Assembly (NCBI GenBank): GCA_017651315.1
Contig: JAGCDE010000058.1
Coordinates: 1-64,000 of the forward strand
DNA from: Bacteroidaceae bacterium
GTDB lineage: Bacteria > Bacteroidota > Bacteroidia > Bacteroidales > Bacteroidaceae
Reading direction: 5' to 3'
Length of the DNA: 64,000 nt
In this document: in pieces, positions 16,901 to 26,023 of the stretch
Numbering within the stretch: the stretch's first letter is position 1
Layout of the letters: the number at the start of each line of letters is the position of its first letter
Program-made: the position numbers and the translations under genes
Notes under the pieces: model-generated
The model's input: the letters and a program-made list of their open reading frames with translations, nothing else
What the model was told of the DNA's origin: nothing
Databases searched by the model: none

Positions 16901-19900
16901 TTAAAAATTGAACTTGAGGTTGAAACCGAAGTGACGTGAACTCGGGTTGGCTGAATACTCACCGAAGTTACCCTCCAGGTCATTACCGAAGGAAGTCAAC
17001 TCAGGATCAACGAATGTGTTGGAAGCGGGAGTCCATACAAACAGATTACTTCCAAAAGCAGAGAGAACAACATTCTTGATAAAGAAATCCTTGAACCAGC
17101 TCTTAGGCAACTCGTAGCTGAGGACAACTGAACGCAGCTTGACGTATGACTTGTCAATCAGGAAAGAGCTTCCCAACTGGTCGCCGTCATTCCAGTAGTC
17201 ATAAATCTTGTTATTGTATGCAGTAAGACCGAGAGCAGTGCTGTTCTCAACGTATGTTACATTACCTTCGGCATCAGTAACCTCATTAACAGAGTTGGGG
17301 ATGACGAAGTCGTTACGGTCGTTGTATGCAGTCTGGATGGCATTACCGGTAAAGTACTCGATATCCTTGGTACGTGAGAACATCAGACCACCCTGACGGA
17401 TATCCATGTCGGCTGACAGAGCCAAGCCCTTGTACCTGAGAGTTGTCGAGAGACCCATCTGGTAATCATAGTTCATGTCACCGACAATCTGCATCTCATC
17501 CTCTGCAACGGGAAGACCGGTGCTTGCGTTGACAACGATCTTGCCGTCAGGACTCTTCTTGGGAACCACTGCCTTGAATGTACCTACAGGCTCACCAACG
17601 ATTGCGTACATTCCTGTACCACCGCTGAAACCGTAGATAATGGTCTCGCCGCCAAGATCCTCGGGCAGGCTCTCTACCTTACTCCAGTTCTTGGTGAAGT
17701 TGGCACTCAGAATCCACTCAAAATCCTTGGTACGGACAGGAGTTACTGAAACCATGGCCTCGATACCCTTGTTGGATACCTTACCGAGGTTGGTGTTCTG
17801 GGCGGAGAAACCCGTCGAGTAATCCATGTCAAGCGAATAGATCTGCTTGTCGGTATTACGGTTGTAGTATGCCACATCGAATGAGAAACGGTTGTCAAGG
17901 AACGCCATGTTCAAACCGAACTCATACTCGGTTGTCATCTCAGGGCTGAGGGTTGTACTGCCAAGTACGTTACCCAGGGTATAAGCGTTGTAGCCTGCAC
18001 TGGTGTAGGGGAAGTCGAATGCACCCCAGTAACCGGAACCACCAGCCTGAGCGAATGTAGCGTTTGTCATATAGGGGCTTGCATCGTTACCTGTCTTACC
18101 CCAGCTGGCGCGAACCTTACCCAGACTCAGCCAGTCCTCAGCCTCAGGCATCAGCTCGCTGAACAGGAAGCTGGCGGTCACACCGGGATAGAAGAAACTG
18201 CGGTTCTCCTTGGGGAGTGTTGATGACCAGTCGTTACTGGCGCTTACGGTCAGGAACACGATATCCTTATAGGAACCTTCCACCTGTCCATAGACACGCA
18301 TCAGACGACGCAAAGACTTGCTCTGATCAACAGATGGTGCCGACGTTGTATTGCTCAGGTCGTACCAAGTAGGTATTGTGAGCTTCGAGATACCTGCACC
18401 GAAACTGTTGGCCCTGCGCTCGTTGCCGTTGAAACCTGCGAGGGCATTGATGTTGATGTCGTTTACCTTCTTATTGAAGTTCAGCATGATGTCATGGTTG
18501 ATCTCCATGCGGCGGGCCATGCTTTCCGAGTATGAACCCTCATTGCCGTCAAATGTCGAGGCACCGTTCTCACCGTTCCATGTTCCTGTGCCGGGACCGA
18601 ACAGAGCCCACAGGTTAGGAGCGCCATGATCGGTCTGGGAGATTTCGGTGTCAAGACCCAGACGGTATGTGAATTTCAGGTTCTTGAGAATGTCATAGTC
18701 CATCTGGAACTTTCCGTAAAAACGCTCTGCAGAATACTGGTGCATGTAGTTTTCAAGTACCCAGTACGGATTGGTGATACCGTAAGGGGTATAGTAGTAA
18801 CCCGGAGAGTTGAACGGGTCATCCAGATCCTTAAGTCCTATGATGCTGATATCACGGGGAGTCTGCATGATGGCATTGTACATGGAACTCTCACCCTGAC
18901 CGGTCAATGCGAAGCTGTTCTTCTGGTTTGCATAGTTCAATGCGGTCGAGAATGTGAGATTATTCACTTTGTGGCTACCACGGACTGAGAATGTGTATTT
19001 GTCGTATGAGTCAGCATCGGTAGGAATCATACCGTTATCGGAAATCTGGGAGAATGACACGAAATAGTCACTCTTGTCGGTTGCACCGTTGAAAGAGAGG
19101 CTGTTGTTGTAACGGATACCTATATCGAAGAAATCCTTGATATTATCCTCCAATGGTGAATATGGTTTCATCTTCTGTGAGTTGTTGTAGATGGCACCGT
19201 AGATCTGATTGGTTCCATCAAAACGGGGACCCCATGAACCGTTCTCGTCATCGGTCTTGTCACCGTACCAACCCATACCGAAGTCATTCTGCATCTGCGG
19301 GAGACGGAGAACGGTGCTCCACTGGATACCGCCGTTGTACTCTACGCCAAGACCCTGCCCTTTCTTACCGGACTTGGTGGTTATCATGACGACACCGTTT
19401 GCGGCACGGCTACCGTAAAGAGCGGTAGCGGCAGCACCCTTAAGGATGGTCATGTTCTCCACATCATCCGGGTTGACGGCATTGGCTCCGTTACCGAAGT
19501 CATAACCGCTGTTAAGACCGTCGCTTGAAAAATGTGCAGCATTATTCATGGGCACACCGTCGATAACGTACAGAGGCTGGTTGCTTCCGCTCAGAGAGCT
19601 CACACCACGGATAATAACCGACTGGGAAGCACCCGGGTCAGTGGATGTTGAAGCAATCTGGACACCTGCCACCTTACCTGCAAGGCTGGACATGATGTCG
19701 GAAGTACGTTTCTCAGAGATAGCATCACCTTTTACTGAGGTTGCGGCATAACCCAAGGCCTTTTCGGAACGCTTGATACCCATAGCGGTGATGACCACGT
19801 CCTCAATCTCAATTGAGCCGGGATTCAGCGAAACGTTTATGACCTTTCTTCCATTTACAGGCACTACAGCATCCTCATAACCCATAAATGAAAACACCAG

Positions 19901-20104
19901 GGTACCGTTTGACGGCACCGTAATGGCATAGGCACCATCCAGATCAGTTGTAGTACCTCTACCTGTTCCCTGAACAGCAACTGCAACAGCCGGCATCGGA
20001 CTTCCGTCATCGGCAGCCGTTGCAATTCCCGTAACTTGCACATCCTGGGCAGCGGCAAAGCCGACACACAGAAAAGCAATCATCGTTAAGAGAAATTTTC
20101 TCAT
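16901..20104 (-). CDS. SusC/RagA-family TonB-linked outer membrane transporter
   Basis: This 1067-residue protein has a signal peptide (residues 1-19) and a carboxypeptidase-regulatory-like domain (about 22-100, 'GTTTDLDGAYAI'). The plug domain carries the SusC signature 'IRGVSSLSGSNQPLYVIDGV' and 'GRAANGVV'-like motif 'GSRAANGVVMITTKSGK'. A 22-strand barrel follows, ending in 'FGFNLKFNF'. With the SusD-like protein it imports nutrients by TonB energy. The lack of polysaccharide enzymes and the presence of a surface S41 peptidase point to peptides or proteins as substrate (inference). Confidence 0.95.
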   Translation of the reverse strand: MRKFLLTMIAFLCVGFAAAQDVQVTGIATAADDGSPMPAVAVAVQGTGRGTTTDLDGAYAITVPSNGTLVFSFMGYEDAVVPVNGRKVINVSLNPGSIEIEDVVITAMGIKRSEKALGYAATSVKGDAISEKRTSDIMSSLAGKVAGVQIASTSTDPGASQSVIIRGVSSLSGSNQPLYVIDGVPMNNAAHFSSDGLNSGYDFGNGANAVNPDDVENMTILKGAAATALYGSRAANGVVMITTKSGKKGQGLGVEYNGGIQWSTVLRLPQMQNDFGMGWYGDKTDDENGSWGPRFDGTNQIYGAIYNNSQKMKPYSPLEDNIKDFFDIGIRYNNSLSFNGATDKSDYFVSFSQISDNGMIPTDADSYDKYTFSVRGSHKVNNLTFSTALNYANQKNSFALTGQGESSMYNAIMQTPRDISIIGLKDLDDPFNSPGYYYTPYGITNPYWVLENYMHQYSAERFYGKFQMDYDILKNLKFTYRLGLDTEISQTDHGAPNLWALFGPGTGTWNGENGASTFDGNEGSYSESMARRMEINHDIMLNFNKKVNDININALAGFNGNERRANSFGAGISKLTIPTWYDLSNTTSAPSVDQSKSLRRLMRVYGQVEGSYKDIVFLTVSASNDWSSTLPKENRSFFYPGVTASFLFSELMPEAEDWLSLGKVRASWGKTGNDASPYMTNATFAQAGGSGYWGAFDFPYTSAGYNAYTLGNVLGSTTLSPEMTTEYEFGLNMAFLDNRFSFDVAYYNRNTDKQIYSLDMDYSTGFSAQNTNLGKVSNKGIEAMVSVTPVRTKDFEWILSANFTKNWSKVESLPEDLGGETIIYGFSGGTGMYAIVGEPVGTFKAVVPKKSPDGKIVVNASTGLPVAEDEMQIVGDMNYDYQMGLSTTLRYKGLALSADMDIRQGGLMFSRTKDIEYFTGNAIQTAYNDRNDFVIPNSVNEVTDAEGNVTYVENSTALGLTAYNNKIYDYWNDGDQLGSSFLIDKSYVKLRSVVLSYELPKSWFKDFFIKNVVLSAFGSNLFVWTPASNTFVDPELTSFGNDLEGNFGEYSANPSSRHFGFNLKFNF

Positions 20105-20240
20105 AGATAAGAGTTTTTGTTTGACAATATGTTAATTAATAATTCATTTTAAGCGTAAGACACTTTCGTGCAAAAATCAACTTTGCGCATAAACATAGAA
20201 TATTTATACACTTCAGTGACATATTGCCTTATTAATGCGG

Positions 20241-20248
20241 CAAAGATA
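20241..20248 (-). promoter_or_regulatory. Probable -7 box of the SusCD operon
   Basis: TATCTTTG on the minus strand fits TAnnTTTG and would give a leader of about 130 nt before the SusC start. No good -33 TTTG is present, consistent with activator control as is usual for SusC operons. Confidence 0.45.
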
Positions 20249-20411
20249 ACACTTTTTTAGCATTGTTCACTCTTTTATCGGCGTTTTTATCAAAAATACA
20301 GAATTAATACAAGTCGGTCCCTGAATGGAAAACGGAAAAGAAATATCACTGCGACATGCAAATATACAGAAGACCGGGGTTACCAGGAATCTGTTTTGAA
20401 AATAGGCTGTA

Positions 20412-20447
20412 AGAAAATTATGGAAACAAATCAGAACAGATTCTTAT
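20412..20447. repeat. Dispersed intergenic repeat, copy 1
   Basis: The segment reads CTGTAAGAAA-ATTATGGAAACAAATCA-GAACAGATTCTTA. Nearly the same sequence occurs at 49900-49938, and a shorter core lies inverted at 30520-30545. All three are intergenic. Confidence 0.7.
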
Positions 20448-20553
20448 ATATAAAATGGTATATCGGGATTTGTTTCAAGCTTTTTTGGAGTACAGCAAGG
20501 AATATTACTCAGTAAATGACTAAATTTGCAGGTTGTAAACACCGTTTCGAGTC

Positions 20554-21180
20554 ATGACTGAATCCAAAAACCGCAAGAAGAGAGGCAACCTGCTCAGGCT
20601 GCTTATCCATCTGGCATTGATGATGATTGCTTTTATCATCATTTTGATGCTGGTTTTCAGATGGTTGAACACATATACCCGCCACGGGAAGTACATTGAG
20701 GTCCCCTCTGTCACCGGCTTGTCCCAGGAAGAGGCCGAATCACTCCTTGCAGCAGGGAAGCTGAAAGCAGAAGTCTCTGATTTCCAGTTCGACAGAAACA
20801 TGACGCCTGGGGCTGTCATCAAGCAGCAGCCGGAAGCCGGGGCGCGTGTGAAGGACGGCAGGACCATCTATCTCACCATCAACTCGGGCAAGGAGCCTCT
20901 GCGTATGGTTCCCGACGTTGCTGACAACAGTTCGCTCAGGGCGGCGGAATCCAGACTCAGGATAGAAGGTTTCCGGCTGACAGAACCGGTCAGGATAGAC
21001 GGAGACCTCGACTGGGTCTATGAGGTCCGTTACGGCGACTCTGTCATCTCAGCAGGCACAGAACTGCCCGAAGGGGCGTTGCTGACCATCGTCGCAGGCA
21101 ATGGAAACGAAGTGGAGGAGGTCGAGGAGGCCGATTCGACCATGATCATCGAATACGATTTCTTTGGTGACGGTCTATGA
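20554..21180 (+). CDS. PASTA-domain membrane protein
   Basis: The 208-residue protein has a basic N-terminus and one transmembrane segment (about residues 14-32). Two extracytoplasmic PASTA domains follow: the first begins 'YIEVPSVTGLSQEEAESLL' and the second 'MVPDVADNSSLRAAESRL'. PASTA domains bind peptidoglycan fragments or serve as spacers. No kinase or transpeptidase domain is attached. It overlaps rluD by 4 bp (ATGA) and heads a run that includes ddl, so a link to cell-wall synthesis is plausible. Confidence 0.85.
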   Translation: MTESKNRKKRGNLLRLLIHLALMMIAFIIILMLVFRWLNTYTRHGKYIEVPSVTGLSQEEAESLLAAGKLKAEVSDFQFDRNMTPGAVIKQQPEAGARVKDGRTIYLTINSGKEPLRMVPDVADNSSLRAAESRLRIEGFRLTEPVRIDGDLDWVYEVRYGDSVISAGTELPEGALLTIVAGNGNEVEEVEEADSTMIIEYDFFGDGL

Positions 21181-22247
21181 TTGACCTTGAGGAGGAGATT
21201 GAGGAGTCGCTTGACGACCTTGAACCGACTTCGGATTCAACGGAACTGTTCGAGCACTTCCGGGTGGTGGCGGACAAGGGTCAGTCGCTGCTCCGGGTCG
21301 ATAAGTTCCTGTTTGACCATCTGGAGCACTCCTCACGTAACCGCATCCAGAAAGCCGCCGACGCCGGTATGGTGATGGCAAACGGACGTCCGGTCAAGAG
21401 TAACTATAAAGTGAAGCCTCTTGACGTTATAACGGTCATGATGGACCGTCCCCGCTACAGCAGCGACATTACGCCGGAGGATATACCTCTTGATATAGTA
21501 TATGAGGACGAATTCCTCATGGTGGTGGACAAACCGGCCGGAATGGTGGTGCATCCGGGGTGCGGGAACTATCACGGAACACTGGTGAACGCTGTTGCAT
21601 GGCATCTCAGGGACAATCCCGATTATGACCCGAACAGTCCTCAGGTGGGGCTTGTCCACAGGATAGACAAGGACACTTCCGGACTCCTGGTGATCGCCAA
21701 GACACCCGATGCCAAGACATCGCTCGGGCACCAGTTCTTCGAGAAGACCACCAAACGGGCTTACCAGGCTCTTGTGTGGGGTGTCCCTGTACCGGCCGAA
21801 GGGACTGTGGAGAGCCAGATTACCCGTAACCCCAAGGACCGGCTGCAGATGACCGTATCTTTTGACCCGGAGGTGGGCAAGCATGCAGTCACACACTACA
21901 CGGTGCTGGAAAGGTTCGGTTACACTTCGCTCTTGGAGTGCCGTTTAGAGACAGGGCGCACGCATCAGATAAGGGTGCACATGAAACATCTGGGACATCC
22001 GCTTTTCAATGATGAGAGGTACGGAGGCAACCAGATCCTGAAGGGTACCACCTACAGCCGCTACCGCCAGTTTGTGCAGAACTGCTTTGAAACATGTCCG
22101 CGGCAGGCCCTGCACGCCAAGACACTGGGATTCGAGCACCCGGTTTCTGGCCGGGAGATGTTCTTTAATTCAGAACTGCCGGCCGATATGCGGACGCTCA
22201 TACAAAGGTGGCGGGATTATGTGAATTCAAGGGAATTTGAAAAATAA
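21177..22247 (+). CDS. rluD: RluD-type 23S rRNA pseudouridine synthase
   Basis: The 356-residue protein has an N-terminal S4 RNA-binding domain ('LLRVDKFLFDHLEHSSRNRI') and the RsuA/RluA catalytic domain with 'LVHRIDKDTSGLLVIAKT', whose Asp is the catalytic residue. 'ETGRTHQIRVHMKHLGHPL' is also conserved. RluD modifies helix 69 of 23S rRNA. Assignment to RluD rather than RluC or another RluA-family member rests on overall similarity and is likely but not proven. Confidence 0.88.
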   Translation: MIDLEEEIEESLDDLEPTSDSTELFEHFRVVADKGQSLLRVDKFLFDHLEHSSRNRIQKAADAGMVMANGRPVKSNYKVKPLDVITVMMDRPRYSSDITPEDIPLDIVYEDEFLMVVDKPAGMVVHPGCGNYHGTLVNAVAWHLRDNPDYDPNSPQVGLVHRIDKDTSGLLVIAKTPDAKTSLGHQFFEKTTKRAYQALVWGVPVPAEGTVESQITRNPKDRLQMTVSFDPEVGKHAVTHYTVLERFGYTSLLECRLETGRTHQIRVHMKHLGHPLFNDERYGGNQILKGTTYSRYRQFVQNCFETCPRQALHAKTLGFEHPVSGREMFFNSELPADMRTLIQRWRDYVNSREFEK

Positions 22248-22262
22248 AGACAATAAGTAAGA

Positions 22263-23237
22263 ATGAAACGCAAGATTGCAATCGTTGCAGGGGGTGACTC
22301 AAGCGAGAATCCTGTATCTCTGCGTAGTGCCGCAACAATACTTGAGTACATGGACAAGGAGAAGTACGAACCCTATATCCTGGAGATTGAAGGGAAGGAC
22401 TGGCAGGTTCATGTCAGCGACGGCGTTACAGCTCCGGTGGACCGCAATGACTTCAGCTTCACATATAACGGGGTAAAGACCGTATTTGACTATGCATACA
22501 TAATCATACACGGCACCCCTGGTGAGAACGGGGTGTTTGAAGGCTATCTGCGCCTGATGCGCATCCCCTTCTCCACCTGTGATGTGCTGGCATCGGCCCT
22601 TACGTTCAACAAGTTCGTGCTCAACAAGACCATGAAGAGCTGCAAGGTGAACGTTGCCAACTCCCGCCGCCTGCGCAAGGGCGACGTTGTGGATCCGGAC
22701 AAGATAATCCGCAAGGTAGGCCTCCCCTGCTTCATCAAGCCCACGGACGGCGGTTCAAGTTTCGGCACCACAAAGGTCAGGACACGCGACCAGATAATCC
22801 CCGCCGTGGAGGAGGCTTTCAGGGAGAATAACGAGATAATGATAGAGTCATTCATGCAGGGTATTGAGGTTACCAACGGCTATTACAGGACCCGCAAGCG
22901 TGAAGTCAGGCTGCCGGTGACCGAGGTGGTACCCAAGACCGATTTCTTCGATTACGACGCCAAGTACAACGGCAAGGTTGAGGAGATCACCCCAGCCCGC
23001 ATTCCTGATGAGCTGCGTGACCGCATCCAGGACCTCACTGCCAAGATATATGACCTGTTAGGCTGCCACGGGATAATCCGCAACGACTATATCATTACTG
23101 ATGGCGGCAAGATAAACCTGCTTGAGGTGAACACCACTCCGGGCATGACCGCCACCAGTTTCATCCCGCAGCAGATAAGGGCCGCCGGAATGGACCTGAC
23201 CGATGTGCTTACCGAAATAATAGAGGACAGTTTTTAG
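22263..23237 (+). CDS. ddl: D-alanine--D-alanine ligase
   Basis: The 324-residue ATP-grasp enzyme starts 'MKRKIAIVAGGDSSENPVSL'. It has the ATP-binding stretch 'PCFIKPTDGGSSFGTTKV' and the C-terminal metal and substrate site 'GIIRNDYIITDGGKINLLEV' followed by 'NTTPGMT'. It makes the D-Ala-D-Ala dipeptide for peptidoglycan. It lies 15 bp after rluD and 6 bp before the acyltransferase gene, in one probable operon. Confidence 0.95.
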   Translation: MKRKIAIVAGGDSSENPVSLRSAATILEYMDKEKYEPYILEIEGKDWQVHVSDGVTAPVDRNDFSFTYNGVKTVFDYAYIIIHGTPGENGVFEGYLRLMRIPFSTCDVLASALTFNKFVLNKTMKSCKVNVANSRRLRKGDVVDPDKIIRKVGLPCFIKPTDGGSSFGTTKVRTRDQIIPAVEEAFRENNEIMIESFMQGIEVTNGYYRTRKREVRLPVTEVVPKTDFFDYDAKYNGKVEEITPARIPDELRDRIQDLTAKIYDLLGCHGIIRNDYIITDGGKINLLEVNTTPGMTATSFIPQQIRAAGMDLTDVLTEIIEDSF

Positions 23238-23243
23238 ATAGCT

Positions 23244-24398
23244 ATGCAGATACCAGCCGAGTTTGAGTCGATGAGGTCCCTTGAGGACGATGAGGTGCGC
23301 GGCGCCGTGCTCACGCTTCTGGACGACCCGGAATTCCAAAAGGTGATCAAGGGTATAGTCAAGGGGGTACCTATCTGGGCTCACAAGCTCTATACCAGAA
23401 GATTCAAGACGGTGAACAGTTTCCAGAAGGGAATGATATACCCTTTCCTCAGGAAGATTCTCAAAAGAGCGAGTACGGGATTCACCTATGATTTTTCCGC
23501 TGTCCCGCAAGGAAGGGAGGATTTCATCTATCTCTCCAACCACCGCGACATAGTGCTGGACTCCGCATTCCTTGACTACATTCTGCTATTGTCCGGACAA
23601 AAGTCCGTGGAGATAGGCATAGGCAACAACCTTCTCATCCGTCCATGGATAGAGACCATGGTGCGCCTGAACCGCAGTTTCATAGTGAACCGCTCGGCTA
23701 CCGCCACGGAACTGCTGGAATCATCCAGGCAACTCTCAAGGTACATACGTTTCGTGATTGAGGAGAAGAACAGTCCGGTATGGCTCGCACAGCGGGAAGG
23801 TCGTGCCAAGGATTCCGATGACCGTACACAGAAGAGCGTACTCAAGATGCTGGCCATGTCGGGACCCGATGAGATGCCGCTCTCCGAAAGGCTGCAGTCC
23901 CTTCACATCGCTCCCCTCACCATAAGCTATGAATATGACCCCTGTGACTGGCTCAAGGCGCAGGAGTTCCAGCTCAAGCGCGACAACCCGGACTACGTGA
24001 AGAGCGAGCAGGCCGACCTTGACAACATGAAGACCGGGATATTCGGCTTCAAAGGGCATATCCACTATCATGTGTCAGCACCGGTCGATGCCGAGATTGC
24101 AGCCCTCGACCCTTCCGTACCCCGCAACAGGTTCCTTGACCAGGTGGCCGGGATAATAGACAGGCACATCTTCCGTGGATACAGGATATATCCCTGCAAC
24201 AGGATAGCCCTTGACATGCTGAAGGGCGATGACTCGCAGGCCGTTTTCTACACTCCCGCTGAGAAGGAGGCATTCGAAAAGTATATCTCTGACCAGCTTT
24301 CACGCGTGACTATCCAGAACCCTGATCCTGACTATCTGCGGGAAAGGATGCTGACCATGTATGCGAATCCCCTCATAAACCATCTCAACGCTCTCTGA
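23244..24398 (+). CDS. Glycerol-phosphate-type acyltransferase family protein
   Basis: The 384-residue protein contains a PlsC/PlsB-like acyltransferase domain with 'YLSNHRDIVLDSAFLDY', matching the NHxxxxD region in general form, though the His-to-Asp spacing is not the canonical four residues. A later block, 'WLAQREGRAKDSDDRTQK', fits the EGxRS/substrate-binding motif. It probably acylates a phospholipid precursor or lysolipid at the inner membrane; the exact acceptor is unknown. No transmembrane segment is evident. Confidence 0.7.
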   Translation: MQIPAEFESMRSLEDDEVRGAVLTLLDDPEFQKVIKGIVKGVPIWAHKLYTRRFKTVNSFQKGMIYPFLRKILKRASTGFTYDFSAVPQGREDFIYLSNHRDIVLDSAFLDYILLLSGQKSVEIGIGNNLLIRPWIETMVRLNRSFIVNRSATATELLESSRQLSRYIRFVIEEKNSPVWLAQREGRAKDSDDRTQKSVLKMLAMSGPDEMPLSERLQSLHIAPLTISYEYDPCDWLKAQEFQLKRDNPDYVKSEQADLDNMKTGIFGFKGHIHYHVSAPVDAEIAALDPSVPRNRFLDQVAGIIDRHIFRGYRIYPCNRIALDMLKGDDSQAVFYTPAEKEAFEKYISDQLSRVTIQNPDPDYLRERMLTMYANPLINHLNAL

Positions 24399-24400
24399 AT

Positions 24401-25051
24401 ATGAAAAATACAATTATACTTGCCCTGTTTTACGGAATCATCCTTTCGGCGTCATCCTCCTGCACAAAGGAGGAACAGCCAGTCAAGCCGATGACGGCCG
24501 GGTTCGTCAACTGCCACACTGACAGCGAAGGTTACGTGTCAGTCCTGTCGGACGACATGGGCAACACCTATATGGTGGGCGAAAAGGGTGAAAGGATGCG
24601 TCCCGACACCACCTACAGGATGGTATGCTCCTATACATTCCAGGAATCAGGTACTGTCACAATAGACCAGATGGTACCCACATACTGCGGCGTGATAGGC
24701 GGCGAACGGAACTACGAAGCCCCCGAAGAGAAGGATTTTCACTACAAGGAACTGATGAAAGACCCCGCCGACATTGAACTGGCCTACCCCGGAAGCGGTT
24801 TCCTGAATATCAGGTTAGGCATCAAGGCAGGAAGCAGGAAATCATTCCACGAGATACAGGTGGTGCATGTCCGCGACCGCGGAAAAGTGAGGTTCAGGGT
24901 CTATCACAATGCCTCAGGCGATGAGGAGGGATATACCCTGAATGCCTATCTGTCCGTTCCCCTGACAGGATACGGCCTCTCCCGTGGCGATTCCATCTAC
25001 CTGAGCAGCAAGGGCTATGACAAGGATTATGACCTGATCATGGTCTATTGA
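24401..25051 (+). CDS. NigD-like lipoprotein
   Basis: The 216-residue lipoprotein (Cys21 in SSSCTKEE) resembles the NigD family of Bacteroidales. The N-terminal beta barrel-like part covers 'YVSVLSDDMGNTYMVGEK', and a C-terminal beta-sandwich carries 'FLNIRLGIKAGSRKSFHEIQ'. NigD was named from a bacteriocin-associated locus, but the general role is unknown. It starts 2 bp after the acyltransferase stop and overlaps the tail of the converging argF' gene by 7 bp. Confidence 0.75.
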   Translation: MKNTIILALFYGIILSASSSCTKEEQPVKPMTAGFVNCHTDSEGYVSVLSDDMGNTYMVGEKGERMRPDTTYRMVCSYTFQESGTVTIDQMVPTYCGVIGGERNYEAPEEKDFHYKELMKDPADIELAYPGSGFLNIRLGIKAGSRKSFHEIQVVHVRDRGKVRFRVYHNASGDEEGYTLNAYLSVPLTGYGLSRGDSIYLSSKGYDKDYDLIMVY

Positions 25052-26007
25052 CCCTGCAGTCCCTCAAGTATCTTCTTTATAACGACGGTAGCCGAGATCT
25101 CGCGGTTGGCTGCCTCGGGAATGACAAGAGAGCGCGGACTCTCTATCACATCGTCAGAGACAATCATGTTGCGGCGCACAGGCAGGCAGTGCATGAAGAA
25201 GGCATTGTCCGTAACCGCCATCTGACGGTCGCTTACCGTCCAGCTGCGGTCCATGCTGATCACCTTGCCGTAGTTGTCAGGAGTTGCGACCGACCAGTTC
25301 TTGGCATAGATGAAGTGCGCGCCCTCGAAAGCCTTCATCTGGTCATACTCAATCCTGGCACCCTTGGTAAACCTGCTGTCGAGCTCATACCCTTCCGGTT
25401 GAGTGATGACCACCTCATAGCCGGCAGCCACCATCCACTCGGCGAACGAGTTGGGCACAGCCTGTGGGAGAGCCTTGGGATGGGGAGCCCACGTCATGAC
25501 GACCTTGGGACGTTCCACAGTCTTGTGCTCCTCAATCGTAATCCAGTCGGCAAAACTCTGCAGAGGATGTCCAGTAGCGGCCTCCATGGAGAATACCGGA
25601 CGGCCTGAATATCGGATGAACTGGTTCAGTATCTTCTCCTCATAGTCATCCTTGCGGCTCTCGAAACGGGCGAAAGAACGGACACCTATCACATCGCAAT
25701 AGCAACCCATAACAGGTACCGCCTCAAGCAGATGCTCGGACTTGTCTCCGTCCATGATCACCCCCCGTTCTGTCTCAAGTTTCCAGGCACCCTGGTTAAC
25801 ATCGAGGACGATGACGTTCATGCCAAGGTTAAGACCTGCCTTCTGGGTACTCAGACGGGTCCTCAGGCTGGAGTTGAAGAACACCATGAGCAGAGTCCTG
25901 TTACGACCCAGCTCTACATACTTATAACGGTCTCTCTTAATCTCAAGGGCCTCCTGCAACGCCTGGTGCAGGTCGCCTATATCCTTAACTCCTGTAAAAT
26001 GTCTCAT
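25045..26007 (-). CDS. argF': N-succinylornithine carbamoyltransferase (specificity residue is Ser)
   Basis: The 320-residue transcarbamylase closely follows the Bacteroides SOTCase, not classic OTCase: it has 'FFNSSLRTRLSTQKAGLNLG' for carbamoyl-phosphate binding, 'FMHCLPVRRNMIVSDDVIES' near the C-terminus, and lacks the usual OTCase SMG loop. It carbamoylates an N-acylated ornithine in arginine synthesis. The residue that separates succinyl (Pro90) from acetyl (Glu) specificity is Ser90 here (DGDKSEH). It is the last gene of a proB-proA-argF' run. Confidence 0.88.
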   Translation of the reverse strand: MRHFTGVKDIGDLHQALQEALEIKRDRYKYVELGRNRTLLMVFFNSSLRTRLSTQKAGLNLGMNVIVLDVNQGAWKLETERGVIMDGDKSEHLLEAVPVMGCYCDVIGVRSFARFESRKDDYEEKILNQFIRYSGRPVFSMEAATGHPLQSFADWITIEEHKTVERPKVVMTWAPHPKALPQAVPNSFAEWMVAAGYEVVITQPEGYELDSRFTKGARIEYDQMKAFEGAHFIYAKNWSVATPDNYGKVISMDRSWTVSDRQMAVTDNAFFMHCLPVRRNMIVSDDVIESPRSLVIPEAANREISATVVIKKILEGLQGQ

Positions 26008-26023
26008 ATCATGTCATTAAAAT

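Larger units (their letters stand above)
20105..20553. other. 449-bp divergent intergenic region
   Basis: No coding region is seen. It holds the susC -7 box (20241-20248), a dispersed repeat copy (20412-20447) and a TAAATTTG -7-like box at 20521-20528 that could serve the PASTA gene. The rest is AT-rich leader sequence. Confidence 0.65.

Noticed and set aside
25045..26007. Ordinary ornithine carbamoyltransferase
   Set aside because: Sequence blocks and the missing OTCase substrate loop follow the acylornithine-type enzyme of Bacteroides.
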